Below the pieces are notes generated by a model. The model saw nothing but the letters and a program-made list of their open reading frames with translations. It had not been told where the DNA came from and did no database searches. This document shows, piece after piece, positions 8,938 to 18,476 of a DNA stretch of 64,000 bases. The stretch spans positions 620,001 through 684,000 of the forward strand of contig OZ250139.1 in NCBI GenBank assembly GCA_965237405.1, written 5' to 3'. Every line of letters begins with the position of its first letter. The stretch's first letter is position 1. The DNA is from CAUZIB01 sp963663925. Its GTDB lineage: Bacteria > Acidobacteriota > Vicinamibacteria > Vicinamibacterales > UBA8438. A program made the translations under genes and the position numbers.

Positions 8938-10035
8938 ATGATCAGAACCGGTTTTCGTGTTTGTGGTCTAACGGTCGGGATCGTCGTTGGGTCGGCGGCG
9001 TGCGGAGCCGGCCCAATCGAGACCCCCGATGAGCGGGATACGCTAGATGCGTCAGATGTGCAGAATGTGCACGTTGAACGGTTGCTCGATGTGCCGATCA
9101 TTGGGCCCGAACTGCACCCGAGCATCGGACAAAACATCCAGGGCCCGTCGCTCATACATGTCCCAGACTGGGTCGAAGATCCGCTCGGAGCGTACTACCT
9201 CTACTTTGCCGATCACAAAGGGCGATACATCCGGCTCGCGTACGCCGATGACCTGCTCGGCCCGTGGCACGTCCACCCACCGGGCAGTCTCCAGATCGAG
9301 CAGTCCCATTTTCTGACCGAGCCTCCTGAAGTGTCACCCGAAGAGCTGGAGCGATTCCGTGCCAGGAGGCCCAGGAGCTCGATGTCTCACGATGCGCTCA
9401 CTGAGGCGACGACGCCACACATCGCCTCACCGGACGTGCATGTCGATGACGAGAACCGTCGTATCGTCATGTACTTCCATGGGCTCGATGGCGTGGCCAC
9501 TCAGGTGTCCGCCGTGGCGACGTCAACGGACGGCATCAACTTCACGGCGCGTCCGGAGGCGCTGGGTCGTACCTACATGCGGGCCTTCGAGCATCAAGGG
9601 TTGACCCACGTGCTCGCGATGCCCGGCCAGTTCTATCGGTCTCGCGACCCCCTCGGCGGATTCGAGGAGGGCCCGCTGCTCTTCAACCCGAACATGCGCC
9701 ATTCGGCGCTCCTTGAGCGCAATGACACCTTGTTCGTGTTCTGGACACAGCGGGGCGACGCACCCGAGCGCATCTTCGTCAGCACGATCGACATCTCCGG
9801 TGAGTGGATGACGTGGAAAGAGACACCGGGCGTAGAGGTCCTGCGACCCGAGCACGACTGGGAGGGCGCCGACGCGCTACTTGAACCGTCGGTGGGCAGC
9901 ACGGCGTATGGACACGTCAATCAGCTGCGCGATCCCGCGATCTTCGAAGACGCGGCCAGCGGGCGCATTTATTTGCTGTATGCCGTGGCCGGCGAGAGCG
10001 GCATCGCGATCGCGGAGGTGCATCTGGGCGAGTAG
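8938..10035 (+). CDS. Glycoside-hydrolase-like five-bladed beta-propeller protein
   Basis: A 365-residue protein starting at ATG 8938, 24 bases after the SMP-30 stop, so probably in one operon. A signal sequence ending in GSAACG may be a weak lipobox. The rest has repeated propeller blades (YYLYFADHKGRYIRLAYADD, VMYFHGLDG, LFVFWTQRGD, RIYLLYAVAGE), as in the GH43/GH62/GH117-like superfamily. Catalytic acids cannot be assigned securely. A role in binding or cleaving an external glycoside next to a lactonase is an inference. Confidence 0.75.
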   Translation: MIRTGFRVCGLTVGIVVGSAACGAGPIETPDERDTLDASDVQNVHVERLLDVPIIGPELHPSIGQNIQGPSLIHVPDWVEDPLGAYYLYFADHKGRYIRLAYADDLLGPWHVHPPGSLQIEQSHFLTEPPEVSPEELERFRARRPRSSMSHDALTEATTPHIASPDVHVDDENRRIVMYFHGLDGVATQVSAVATSTDGINFTARPEALGRTYMRAFEHQGLTHVLAMPGQFYRSRDPLGGFEEGPLLFNPNMRHSALLERNDTLFVFWTQRGDAPERIFVSTIDISGEWMTWKETPGVEVLRPEHDWEGADALLEPSVGSTAYGHVNQLRDPAIFEDAASGRIYLLYAVAGESGIAIAEVHLGE

Positions 10036-10098
10036 GGTGAGTGGATGATCACTGGTGCTATGCTATCGATAACCGTCTTCTCTGCGTGGAGGTGTCCA

Positions 10099-11615
10099 GT
10101 GACGTCTCGTCCCTTCGGTGCCGTCTGCCTGACGGCGTTCGTCGTCGGATTGGCACTAGCCGTTCCTGCCGCCGCCCAAGACGCAGGGTCATCGATATGG
10201 ATGGTGCCCAGGACCACCCACGGTCACCCCGACCTGCAAGGGGGGTGTGGGCGAACAACAACGCAACCCCGCTGCAGCGTCCGGAGGTACTGGGCGACCG
10301 AGAACACTTGACCGATGCGGAGCTGGCCGGAATTCAGTCCCGCGCCAACGAGCTGTTCGCGCTCGATGCGGGCGATGCAGCGTTTGGCGACACCGTGTTC
10401 TCGGCAGCGTTGGCCGAGGTTGAGAGCTTTACCTCGACCGACGCTGGCACCGGCAACTACAATCAGTTTTGGCTCGTCGAGCGCGATTGGGATAATCGCA
10501 CGTCGCTCATTGTCAATCCGCCCAACGGGCGCCTGCCGGCCAGGACGGCCGAGGCGAAGGTGCGCGCCGACGATCGGAGCGAACGACGTCGCATTCATGC
10601 CCGATGGACCAACGACCGCAGCCTGGGTGAGCGGTGCCTGAGCTTTGGCGCACCTCGACTGGGGGCTGGCTACAACAGCTACTACCAGATCTTCCAGACG
10701 GAGACCCACGTCGCGCTGCTGATGGAGATGGCGCACGACGCGCGCATTATTCCGATCGACCGCCGTCCGCACGTCGATGACGACGTCCGGCAGTGGCTCG
10801 GCGATTCCCGTGGGTATTGGGACGGCGACAGTTTGGTGGTTCAGACGCGAAACTACTCGCCGAAGAGTTCCTTCATGGGGGCGGCCGAAAATCTTAAGGT
10901 AACCGAGCGGTTTACGAGGGTGGCACCAGACGTTCTCCAGTACGAGGTTGCGGTGAACGACCCGAGCACGTGGACCGAGCCGTGGAGCGCGATGATCCCG
11001 TTGCGGCGGTCACCGGATGCCATCTTCGAGTACGGCTGTCACGAGGGGAACATCGGCATGGAGGGTATTCTTGCGGGAGCGCGTGCCCTGGAAAAAGCCG
11101 AAGCTGAGACCGGAGCGGTGAGCGGACCCGATGCTGCAACCGATGTGACCCGGGCCGAGATCGAGGCCGTCCGGACCGCGCCAGAGGGTGGTATCGACCG
11201 CCAGGTCAAGGTCGTCGATATCGGTAAAGACACGAACGTTGCCATCGGCATTTTGCATCGAGACGCGGTGGCGCGACAGGACGGTCCGGTTCGAGGAATT
11301 GCCCATACCAAAGTGACCGAGGTCTATTACATTGTCTCGGGATCCGGTGTGCTAGTTACCGGGGGAACCATGGAGGATACCCAGGAACTCCCGACCGACA
11401 GTGAGGTCGTTCAGGTCGCCGTCGGTCCGAGCGTGATCGGTTCCACGCGAAACGGCCACAGCCGGCGGGTGTCCGAAGGCGATGTCGTCGTTATTCCGGC
11501 CGGTGTCTTCCATGGCTGGGTTGAAATCGACAACCATGTAACCTATGTGAGTATTAGGCCCGATCCAAGTCAGGTGTTACCTGCCGGCTACGTAAACCCG
11601 GCGGCGACGCGGTAA
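10099..11615 (+). pseudogene. 'DPDLQG' exported protein fused to a C-terminal cupin, frameshifted near the start
   Basis: The best start is GTG 10099, with GGAGG six bases upstream. It gives a signal peptide ending AVPAAAQ and the family N-terminus GHPDLQG. At a run of six G (10240-10245) the frame must change to continue as VWANNNATPLQRPEVLGDRE, the normal next block. Four or seven G would keep one frame. Past the shift, about 450 residues are intact: a domain common in Acidobacteriota that ends near FEYGCHEGN, then a cupin (HTKVTEVYYIVSGSGVLV and IPAGVFHGW metal-ligand regions). A sequencing error in the G-run, a real lesion or slippage are all possible. Confidence 0.7.
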
Positions 11616-11679
11616 CCGCGTCGTCCTGAAGAGAGCAGTTCCGCTTGCGTGAGATGAACCCGACGGCTGTCGACTCCGG

Positions 11680-12107
11680 TTAGCGTCCAGCCTTAAGCAG
11701 ATCGCGGATTTCTGTTAGTAGAACATCTTCCTTGGGAGGTTCAGGCTGGGGGCGGATCGGTTTCCTCTTCGATCTTTAACCGAACAAACTGACGGACCAG
11801 TATAAAGACCGAGAAGGCGACGATGATGAAGCTGATGCACGCGTTGATGAATAGACCGTAATTCATCGTCACTGCGCCTGCGTCCCTGGCCGCATCGAGG
11901 GTCAGATGCGGCCCGGGGTCTTACCGGCCTGCCGCAGGATGAACTGCTAAGCGAAGTCGATCCAGCCTATCGCCAGCCCGATCGGCGGCACGATTACATC
12001 CTTCATCAGCGAGCTGACGATGGTGCCAAGATACCGCCGATGATGATGCCGACAGCCATGTCGAGCATGTTGCCCTTGAGGGCGAAAGTCTTGAACTCCT
12101 TCAGTAT
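11680..12107 (-). pseudogene. mscL: Large-conductance mechanosensitive channel MscL, degenerate
   Basis: The minus strand shows every part of MscL in order but in different frames. LKEFKTFALKGNMLDMAVG is the N-terminal helix and TM1, followed by GTIVSSLMKDVIVPPIGLAIG. After TM1 come MNYGLFINACISFIIVAFSV (TM2) and the C-terminal KEDVLLTEIRDLLK helix ending at TAA 11680. The start codon is ATA where ATG is expected, behind AGGAG. There is at least one in-frame TAG and three frame changes. That many independent lesions make this a genuine pseudogene, not a base-call error. It fills most of the 11616-12260 gap. Confidence 0.85.
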
Positions 12108-12260
12108 GGTGGTCTCCTAGGAATGGTGTGCTCTCACGATTCGCCGGGGTCGGCGCTCTTGTGCGAACGGGCGCTATGGTACGCTATCGCGGTTACGTAG
12201 TCGCGTTCCCTGGCGCCGTTGCCGTCTCTGACCCACACCAGCCCAGAAGGACACATCGCA

Positions 12261-13115
12261 ATGAGGGCCATCGTCTGTCTTACGTTGCTAGTCGCCATGA
12301 CGGCCACGCCGGCGTGGGCGCAAGACGAGGAAAAGGAGCTGGGTTGGGCCGATGCAGCGGAGCTGACGTTCGTCGTGGTGGCGGGGAACGCCGACTCGAG
12401 GACGTTCGGTTTTCGTAACGGCCTGACACGCACTTGGGAAGACGCCGGGTTGACTTTCGATGTGGGCATGCTCCGAGCTAACTCTAGCCTGATCAGCCGT
12501 AACGCGGTGGGCGCGTCCCCGTTGAGCTTCGCGGTGACAAAGAATTCGGTGACGACGAAGACCGCTGAGCGCTACCACGCGCGTGGCCAATACAACCGCG
12601 AGCTGAGCCCGCGAACGTTCTGGTATGTGGGTAGCGGGTGGGAGCGGAACACCTTTGCCGGTTTCGACAACCGGACCTCGGTTGGTGCCGGCCCAGGCAA
12701 CACGTGGATCGATGACGATCACAGCACGTTTCGCACCGCCTACGGCTTCAGCTTTACCGTGCAAGATGACGTCGTTAAAGTCACCGGAAGCGACGATTTG
12801 TTCGCTGGGCTCCGGCTGTCGTACGACTATCGGTTGCAGCTCACGCCGACCACGGAAATCACCAGTGTCCTGATCGCCGACCAGAATCTGGAGGAGTCGG
12901 CTGATTTTCGGAGCGACCTGGTGAATGCCGTGGCTGTGAGCATGACCGATCGGTTGATGCTCAAGGTTAGCTGGCAGCTACTGTACGACCACCAGCCCGC
13001 ACTGGTCGGTTTGGCGCTAATCAACTTGGTTGGTCTCTCGACTGGAGACACCGTGTTGGCACCACTCGATACCGTGGACAACCTACTGACCTTTGCGTTG
13101 GTTGCCACCTTCTAG
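12261..13115 (+). CDS. DUF481 outer membrane beta-barrel protein
   Basis: The start is ATG 12261 behind AGAAGGA; an earlier ATG at 12219 has no ribosome site. The 284-residue product has a signal peptide ending in TPAWAQD. A series of alternating amphipathic strands ends in a terminal Phe (LLTFALVATF), typical of Bam-inserted barrels. The LTFVVVAGNADSRTFGF opening and the paired strands match DUF481 (YdiY/salt-induced outer membrane protein). Function in the family is unproven. It is followed 16 bases later by a truncated MscS-like gene. Confidence 0.85.
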   Translation: MRAIVCLTLLVAMTATPAWAQDEEKELGWADAAELTFVVVAGNADSRTFGFRNGLTRTWEDAGLTFDVGMLRANSSLISRNAVGASPLSFAVTKNSVTTKTAERYHARGQYNRELSPRTFWYVGSGWERNTFAGFDNRTSVGAGPGNTWIDDDHSTFRTAYGFSFTVQDDVVKVTGSDDLFAGLRLSYDYRLQLTPTTEITSVLIADQNLEESADFRSDLVNAVAVSMTDRLMLKVSWQLLYDHQPALVGLALINLVGLSTGDTVLAPLDTVDNLLTFALVATF

Positions 13116-13130
13116 AAATGGGTTTATGAG

Positions 13131-13391
13131 ATGGAAGGCATGTTTGGAGACATGATCGTCAGGTTGACCGAGTTACTCGGTGGGTTCGCACCCAATCTTA
13201 TCGGCGCGCTGGGTATCTTCGTCGTCGGATGGATCGTGGCGCTGGTGGCAACCGTCATCATCCGCGATGCATTGAAGCGAACCACGCTAGACAATCGTTC
13301 CGCCTCGTTTACATTCGGGCTCGGCGCAAGCCAGGTCGCGGGGAGCGTGGTCGAGGACCGGTCAAAACGCCTGAAGTCGGGTGACAACTAG
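13131..13391 (+). pseudogene. MscS-like channel N-terminal fragment
   Basis: Only 86 codons are present. The first 50 give the conserved TM-helix segment found at the N-terminus of small-conductance mechanosensitive channel relatives (LLGGFAPNLIGALGIFVVGW then a second hydrophobic helix). The frame then runs through a polar stretch into a TAG at 13391. The pore-lining helix and beta/cytosolic domains are missing, so this looks truncated rather than a full channel. It follows the DUF481 gene closely and may still be transcribed with it. Confidence 0.5.
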
Positions 13392-13542
13392 ACGCATCTC
13401 AGGACTCTCCTCGAACGGTTTGGAGCGTTCGCTGGGAGCAGGTGCGGTGGCTTCGTTATCACCGTGCGACGCTCCTGTACGCGCTCCTCCCTTCCGGCGA
13501 GTACAATACGGGGGTAAACATTTTATTTTTTGGAGGGAGCGG

Positions 13543-14202
13543 ATGACACTTAGAATCAGCGCCGAAGCGCCAAACTTCACGGCCGAGACGACCGAGGGCA
13601 CGATCAACTTCCACGAGTGGATCGGTGACGGTTGGGCCGTTCTGTTTTCGCATCCCAAAGACTTCACGCCCGTCTGCACGACCGAGCTGGGCGCCATGGC
13701 CAGCCTCAAGCCGGAGTTCGAGAAACGAAACTGCAAGGTGCTCGGCATCAGCGTCGATGGCGTCTCCGATCACGAGCGGTGGTCGAAGGACATCGAGGTG
13801 TCGCAGGGGCATGCTGTTAACTACCCGCTGATTGGGGATCCAGAGCTCCAGATCGTCAAGCTGTACGACATGCTTCCCGCCGATGCCGGGGACATGTCCG
13901 AAGGACGGACCCCGGCTGATAACCAGACCTGCCGGTCGGTGTTCATCATCGGGCCGGACAAGAAGATCAAGGCGACGTTGACCTATCCGATGAGCACCGG
14001 TCGGAACTTCGATGAGATCCTGCGGTTGGTCGATTCGTGCCAGCTGACGGCGACCAAGAAGGTGGCGACTCCGGTGAACTGGAAGCAAGGCGACGACGTG
14101 TTCATCCTACCGGCCGTCTCAGACGAAACCGCCAGAGCGACCTATCCGGATGGCTGGAAGTCGCCGTTGCCGTATATCCGGATTGTGCCCCAGCCGAAAT
14201 AG
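13543..14202 (+). CDS. 1-Cys type peroxiredoxin (Prx6 subfamily)
   Basis: The start is ATG 13543 behind GGAGGG; the frame is open further upstream but without family similarity. The 219-residue protein carries the peroxidatic cysteine in HPKDFTPVCTTELG (Cys45), with Thr/Pro of the PxxxT(S)xxC motif just before it and the catalytic Arg in DNQTCRSVFIIGPDKK. The long C-terminal domain (WKQGDDVFILP, then YPDGWKSPLPYIR) is the Prx6 hallmark. It reduces hydrogen and alkyl peroxides in the cytosol. A TACAAT hexamer at 13502-13507 could serve as a -10 site. Confidence 0.95.
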   Translation: MTLRISAEAPNFTAETTEGTINFHEWIGDGWAVLFSHPKDFTPVCTTELGAMASLKPEFEKRNCKVLGISVDGVSDHERWSKDIEVSQGHAVNYPLIGDPELQIVKLYDMLPADAGDMSEGRTPADNQTCRSVFIIGPDKKIKATLTYPMSTGRNFDEILRLVDSCQLTATKKVATPVNWKQGDDVFILPAVSDETARATYPDGWKSPLPYIRIVPQPK

Positions 14203-14215
14203 GTAGGCGCAACCG

Positions 14216-15826
14216 GTGTCGCTCACACGTCAGGTGACGTCACGCCTCGTTCTGGTCGGCACCGTATGCGCCGCGTTCGGTGTCGGCTGTGGCAGAGAAG
14301 GGCCTCGCGAAGTGACCCGGGGGGGCGACTCGTCGTCAGCTCGCCCATGTGCCGGGCTAATGGCGCTCGAGTTCGCCGATACGACGATCACGTTCGCGGA
14401 ATCAGTCTCTTCGGATCCGTTCACCCCTCCCGGAAGTTCCGACGCGCTGGAAGTGCCGATGTTCTGCCGGGTGGCTGGTGTCACGGCCCCCGCCATCAAC
14501 TTTGAGGTGTGGCTGCCCGACGCGTGGAACGGGAAGTTCCAGGGCGTCGGCAACGGCGGTATGGCCGGGTCGATTAGCTACGGTGCGATGGCGGGTGCGC
14601 TCATGCGTGGCTATGCGACCGCGAGCACTGATACCGGGCACAAATCGGGCGGCGGCTCATTCGATGCGGAGTGGGCCATCGGCCGACCCGATCTGGTGGA
14701 GGACTACGGTCACCGGGGTCTGCATCTCACGACGGTCAACGGTAAGGCGATCACCAGCGCGTTCTACGGGACCCCGCCGATATACGCCTATTACACTGGT
14801 TGCTCGAAGGGTGGCCAGCAGGGGCTCATGGAGGCCCAGCGCTACCCCGACGACTACGATGGGATCGTTGCCGGAAACCCCGCACACGATTGGACGCGGT
14901 TCTACGTCGGCGCGCATCTCTGGTACGCACAGGCGACCCTGGCGGATCCTGAAAGCTACATCCCACCTGACACGGTTGGGCTGTTGGCCGACGCGGTCAA
15001 CGCGGCGTGTGACAATCTGGATGGGATCGAGGATGGGATTCTGGCCGATCCACGGCGGTGTGATTTCGATCCCGCGGTACTGACCTGCGGCGCGGGTGAC
15101 GACCCGACGACATGCCTAACGGCCAAGCAGGTTGCCGCCGTCAACGCGATCTGGTCGGGTGGCAGGACTGGCGTCGGCGAGGTCATCTACCCCGGGCTCG
15201 TGCCAGGCGGTGAGGCCGAACCTGGAGCGTGGGAGCGATGGGTCACTGGACCTGAGCGGGTCGGCGGGATTCATTTTCGTGCGGCCGACGGGTTCTTCAA
15301 GTTCATGGTTTTCGAAGACCCCGACTGGGACTTCCGGTCGTTCGACTACGACACCGACCTCGCGTTCGCGCTCGAAAAGGTGGGGCCGATGCTCGACGCG
15401 CGCGATCCGGATCTCGGTCCGTTCCGGGCTCGCGGTGGCAAACTCATCGTGTACCACGGCTGGAGCGACCCGGATATCTCCGCGCTGTCGTCAGTCGATT
15501 ACTACGAGCAGGTCGCGTCGCTTCTCGGGGGCAATGGTGATCGCGACGCCAGCTTGGCCGAGACGGCGGAGTTCTTCCGACTGTTCCTTGTGCCAGGGAT
15601 GGGGCACTGTCGGGGCGGTCCCGGTCCGGACCAGTTCGATGCCCTCAGCGCGCTCGAGGCGTGGGTCGAGCAGGACGCGCCACCCGAGCGGATCAAGGCG
15701 TCGCAAGTTCAGGACGGCCAGGTCGTACGCACGCGTCCGCTGTGCCCCTATCCGCAAGTGGCGAGTTGGACGGGCCAGGGCAACACCGACGTCGCGACCA
15801 GCTTTATTTGCGCGATCGCCGATTAA
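14216..15826 (+). CDS. Tannase/feruloyl esterase family alpha/beta hydrolase, exported
   Basis: A 536-residue protein from GTG 14216 behind AGGTAGG. Its signal sequence ends in a possible lipobox (FGVGC). The nucleophile elbow is GCSKGGQQG (Cys196, Ser197), the tannase form in which the Cys next to Ser pairs with a Cys near the catalytic His. The acid is Asp418 in WSDPDIS and the base His464 in GMGHCRGGPG. Family enzymes release gallate or ferulate from plant polyphenol esters. Location 14 bases after the peroxiredoxin suggests possible co-transcription. Aromatic-ester catabolism fits the nearby cyclase. Confidence 0.93.
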   Translation: MSLTRQVTSRLVLVGTVCAAFGVGCGREGPREVTRGGDSSSARPCAGLMALEFADTTITFAESVSSDPFTPPGSSDALEVPMFCRVAGVTAPAINFEVWLPDAWNGKFQGVGNGGMAGSISYGAMAGALMRGYATASTDTGHKSGGGSFDAEWAIGRPDLVEDYGHRGLHLTTVNGKAITSAFYGTPPIYAYYTGCSKGGQQGLMEAQRYPDDYDGIVAGNPAHDWTRFYVGAHLWYAQATLADPESYIPPDTVGLLADAVNAACDNLDGIEDGILADPRRCDFDPAVLTCGAGDDPTTCLTAKQVAAVNAIWSGGRTGVGEVIYPGLVPGGEAEPGAWERWVTGPERVGGIHFRAADGFFKFMVFEDPDWDFRSFDYDTDLAFALEKVGPMLDARDPDLGPFRARGGKLIVYHGWSDPDISALSSVDYYEQVASLLGGNGDRDASLAETAEFFRLFLVPGMGHCRGGPGPDQFDALSALEAWVEQDAPPERIKASQVQDGQVVRTRPLCPYPQVASWTGQGNTDVATSFICAIAD

Positions 15827-15887
15827 CTGATACTCAAGCAAGTACAAGGATCTTCCGGTTGTAATTGGTTTTACCCGCCTCGTTCTC

Positions 15888-17013
15888 GTGGTTGCTGTCA
15901 CCACACCGGCATTCCAATTAGCGTGCGCGGAAGACAGTGGCACGCCAGCGGTAATTCAATCCGATGACGGTAGCGAGGTCTTCTCAACCGGGGCCGGGGT
16001 TCAGTTTCGTGCGCAGGTTGTCGCCTCGAACATCGAGGTGCCGTGGGCGCTAGCCTTCGTTCCCGATGGTCGACTCTTTGTGACCGAACGGCCGGGTCGC
16101 GTGAGGGTGATCGAGAACGGGCAGTTGCTGTCTGAGCCAGCCCTGACACTTCAGGATGTGTTCATGCAAGGGGAGGCTGGACTGCTCGGCCGCGCGGTTG
16201 ACCCGGACTTCACGAGCAATCGATTCGTCTATCTCCTTTATTCAGCGATTCGACCTGGTCAGTCTGCGGTCAATCGGGTTGTCCGATTCCAGGAGGCGAA
16301 CAACACCCTAATCGATGCTGTAACGATCCTCGACGGCATTCCGGCCGACCGACTCCATGACGGCGGTCGACTACGGTTCGGTCCTGATGATCATCTCTAT
16401 TTGACCATGGGCGCGATGTCCTGGCTCCGAGTTCTGCACAGGACCTGGGTGAGCTGACCGGCAAGATTCTCCGGATCGCTACCGACGGCACCACGCCGAT
16501 CGACAATCCGTTCGTGTCCCAGGTGTACTCGTGGGGGCATCGGAACCCCCAAAGGATCGACTGGCACCCGATCAGCGGAGACCTTTGGGCCACGGAGCAC
16601 GGCAACATTGGCAACGACGAACTGAACCGCATCGAGGCGGGCGTGAACTATGGGTGGCCAGAGATCGGGGGTGACCAGATGATGGTCGGAATGCGACCAC
16701 CCATCTTCTTTTTCACACCCTCGGTGGCACCTTCCGGAGGCTTGTTCTACACCGGACGATTATTTCCGTCGTTCCGGAACGGCTTCTTCTTCGGCACCCT
16801 CAGGGGCACCCACCTGCACCACGCGAATTTTTCCACCAGCGACCCAGCGGTCGTCGTGAGCGACGAGCGCCTACTCGAGGGCGAATTCGGACGAATTCGT
16901 GATGTCGTAACCGACCGGACGGAGCCCTATACTTCTGCACCAACAACACCGATGGGCGCTGGCAGCCCTTTCCTGACGACGACCGGATCGTTCGCCTTGT
17001 TCCGGTGAGCTAG
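15888..17013 (+). pseudogene. PQQ-dependent sugar dehydrogenase (YliI/GDH-B fold), two frameshifts
   Basis: The first frame from GTG 15888 gives an exported glucose/sorbosone dehydrogenase N-terminus: NIEVPWALAFVPDGRLFVTE, then HDGGRLRFGPDDHLYLTMG, where His is the family's catalytic base. Near 16411 the frame breaks. The next frame resumes as APSSAQDLGELTGKILRI and then YSWGHRNPQ and ATEHGNIGNDELN. A second break near 16925 is followed by GALYFCTNNTDGRW ending at TAG 17013. Both shifts lie inside conserved blocks, so the gene is inactive unless the sequence has errors. The full length without breaks would be about 375 residues, normal for the family. Confidence 0.8.
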
Positions 17014-17038
17014 CCTTACGGCGGGCCGGCGTGACGAG

Positions 17039-18424
17039 CTACTCTGGTACTCGCGTTGGCACCCGAAGCCGCTGTCCGATCCGGATCGTCGTGCTGCGCC
17101 CAAGCTTATTGGCAGCCTGAATTGTTCGTACGTTTGTGCCATATCGGTCGGCGAGACGAAGGAGCGTATCGCCGCGCGCGACGCGGTGAGTGATGTAGGT
17201 GGGCTTGGGCGGCGACGGTCTGACGTTTGCTCGCGTTGGCACCCGAAGCCGCTGTCCGATCCGGATCGTCGTGCTGCGCCCAAGCTTATTGGCAGCCTGA
17301 ATTGTTCGTACGTTTGTGCCATATCGGTCGGCGAGACGAAGGAGCGTATCGCCGCGCGCGACGCGATGAGTGATGTAGGTGGGCTTGGGCGGCGACGGTC
17401 TGACCTTGAGCACCATTCCCGGCCGCAGCGTCTCGTCCCAGAAGAGGTTGTTGTCGCGGATGATCCGCCACGGTTTGGATTTCATCGCCTTGGCCACCGA
17501 CCCGAGGGTGTCACCCGGTTTAGTCTCGTACTCGATGTGCTTACCCTTCCAGGTCAGCGGAATCTGCAAGACCTGGTCAGCCGGGAGCGTTTGAAGGCGC
17601 CAGAGGCCGTTCTGATCGCGCAGAGCGTCTCGATCAACGTCGAGCACGAACGACAGGAGCAGATAGTTGTCGCCGTGGCGCGTTCGATACTCAAGCCCAT
17701 CGCCGCCGGGGATAAACAGATCGGTGCGTGGCACCAGAGGATACGCGACGAGCTGGCCGACTCTGAGCGTGCGCGTGGCCAAGAACGGGTTGTGAACTCG
17801 AAGCTGTAGCATCGTCATGCCGAGCCGATCGGCGGTCGTCCACCAGTCGTCGCCCTCGCGGACCTGGTCGAGCTGAAGCTGCGACGCGTGGTGCCTGATC
17901 GACGGCTCGTGGAGTTTTAGGACGCTCCGGTACTGTCCGACGAAAAGGATGTACTGCAGGGTCTCGAGGGGGGGACGGCCTCGGGCGACGCGACTCGGCC
18001 CACCGTTGTAGGCCCCAAGGGCATAGTCTTCTCGTTCGAACCGACGAATCAGCTGCGACAGATACTTGATGCCCGCCTCGATGTTCGTCTTGACGCGTAG
18101 CATTCGGAACGTTGACGGCATGACCTGGAAGTAGCCCCGCGCGCCGGCCGCCGAGTTCAAGTTCGCGTTACCTCCGGATTCGTGGATGCACATGGCTCGC
18201 GCCAGCGTGAGGTCGACGTCGTACTTGGCGGCGTACTTGGAGATCTCGTCTTCGATCTCCATGACCTTGCGATACATGCCGAGAAACCCAGGCGAGAAGT
18301 CCTCGACCGGAAGCAGGCCGTCGGGTGGCTGAGGCGTACCAGCGTGAAGTGTGGAAACGAGAAGCATCGTGCCTACGATGGTCGCGACGGTGCTTCTGGT
18401 GCGGTGGATCGGCGCATAGAGCAT
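17039..18424 (-). CDS. Exported lytic transglycosylase with LysM domains
   Basis: A 461-residue MltD-like protein. Order: signal peptide (1-29); SLT domain with the catalytic Glu in CIHESGG, then AAGARGYFQVMPSTF and LGAYNGGPSRV; a degenerate LysM (about 245-290); a LysM (HIEYETKPGDTLGSVAKAM); and two almost identical C-terminal LysM units of 60 residues (THRVARGDTLLRLADRYGT). It cleaves peptidoglycan glycan strands in the periplasm and LysM units bind them. The last two repeats are nearly identical in DNA as well, indicating recent duplication. It is divergent from the aminotransferase at 18477. Confidence 0.93.
   Translation of the reverse strand: MLYAPIHRTRSTVATIVGTMLLVSTLHAGTPQPPDGLLPVEDFSPGFLGMYRKVMEIEDEISKYAAKYDVDLTLARAMCIHESGGNANLNSAAGARGYFQVMPSTFRMLRVKTNIEAGIKYLSQLIRRFEREDYALGAYNGGPSRVARGRPPLETLQYILFVGQYRSVLKLHEPSIRHHASQLQLDQVREGDDWWTTADRLGMTMLQLRVHNPFLATRTLRVGQLVAYPLVPRTDLFIPGGDGLEYRTRHGDNYLLLSFVLDVDRDALRDQNGLWRLQTLPADQVLQIPLTWKGKHIEYETKPGDTLGSVAKAMKSKPWRIIRDNNLFWDETLRPGMVLKVRPSPPKPTYITHRVARGDTLLRLADRYGTNVRTIQAANKLGRSTTIRIGQRLRVPTRANVRPSPPKPTYITHRVARGDTLLRLADRYGTNVRTIQAANKLGRSTTIRIGQRLRVPTRVPE
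17051..17404. repeat. Tandem 180-bp direct repeat (LysM units)
   Basis: The 174 bases at 17051-17224 recur at 17231-17404 with a single difference (G at about 17187 against A at about 17367), synonymous in the encoded His codon. The period is 180 bases, exactly 60 codons, so unit number can change without breaking the frame. Confidence 0.95.
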
Positions 18425-18476
18425 GATGGTCTTCCTTAGTACTGTCGTGCGCTCCCCTTCTCCACATTAAAGCATA

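Noticed and set aside
10041..10240. N-terminus of the cupin-fusion protein in the same frame as its body
   Set aside because: That frame is Arg-rich noise before the G-run, whereas the other frame has a ribosome site, signal peptide and the GHPDLQG family block.
12061..12120. ATA as a working start codon for mscL
   Set aside because: Even if initiated, an in-frame stop and three frameshifts follow.
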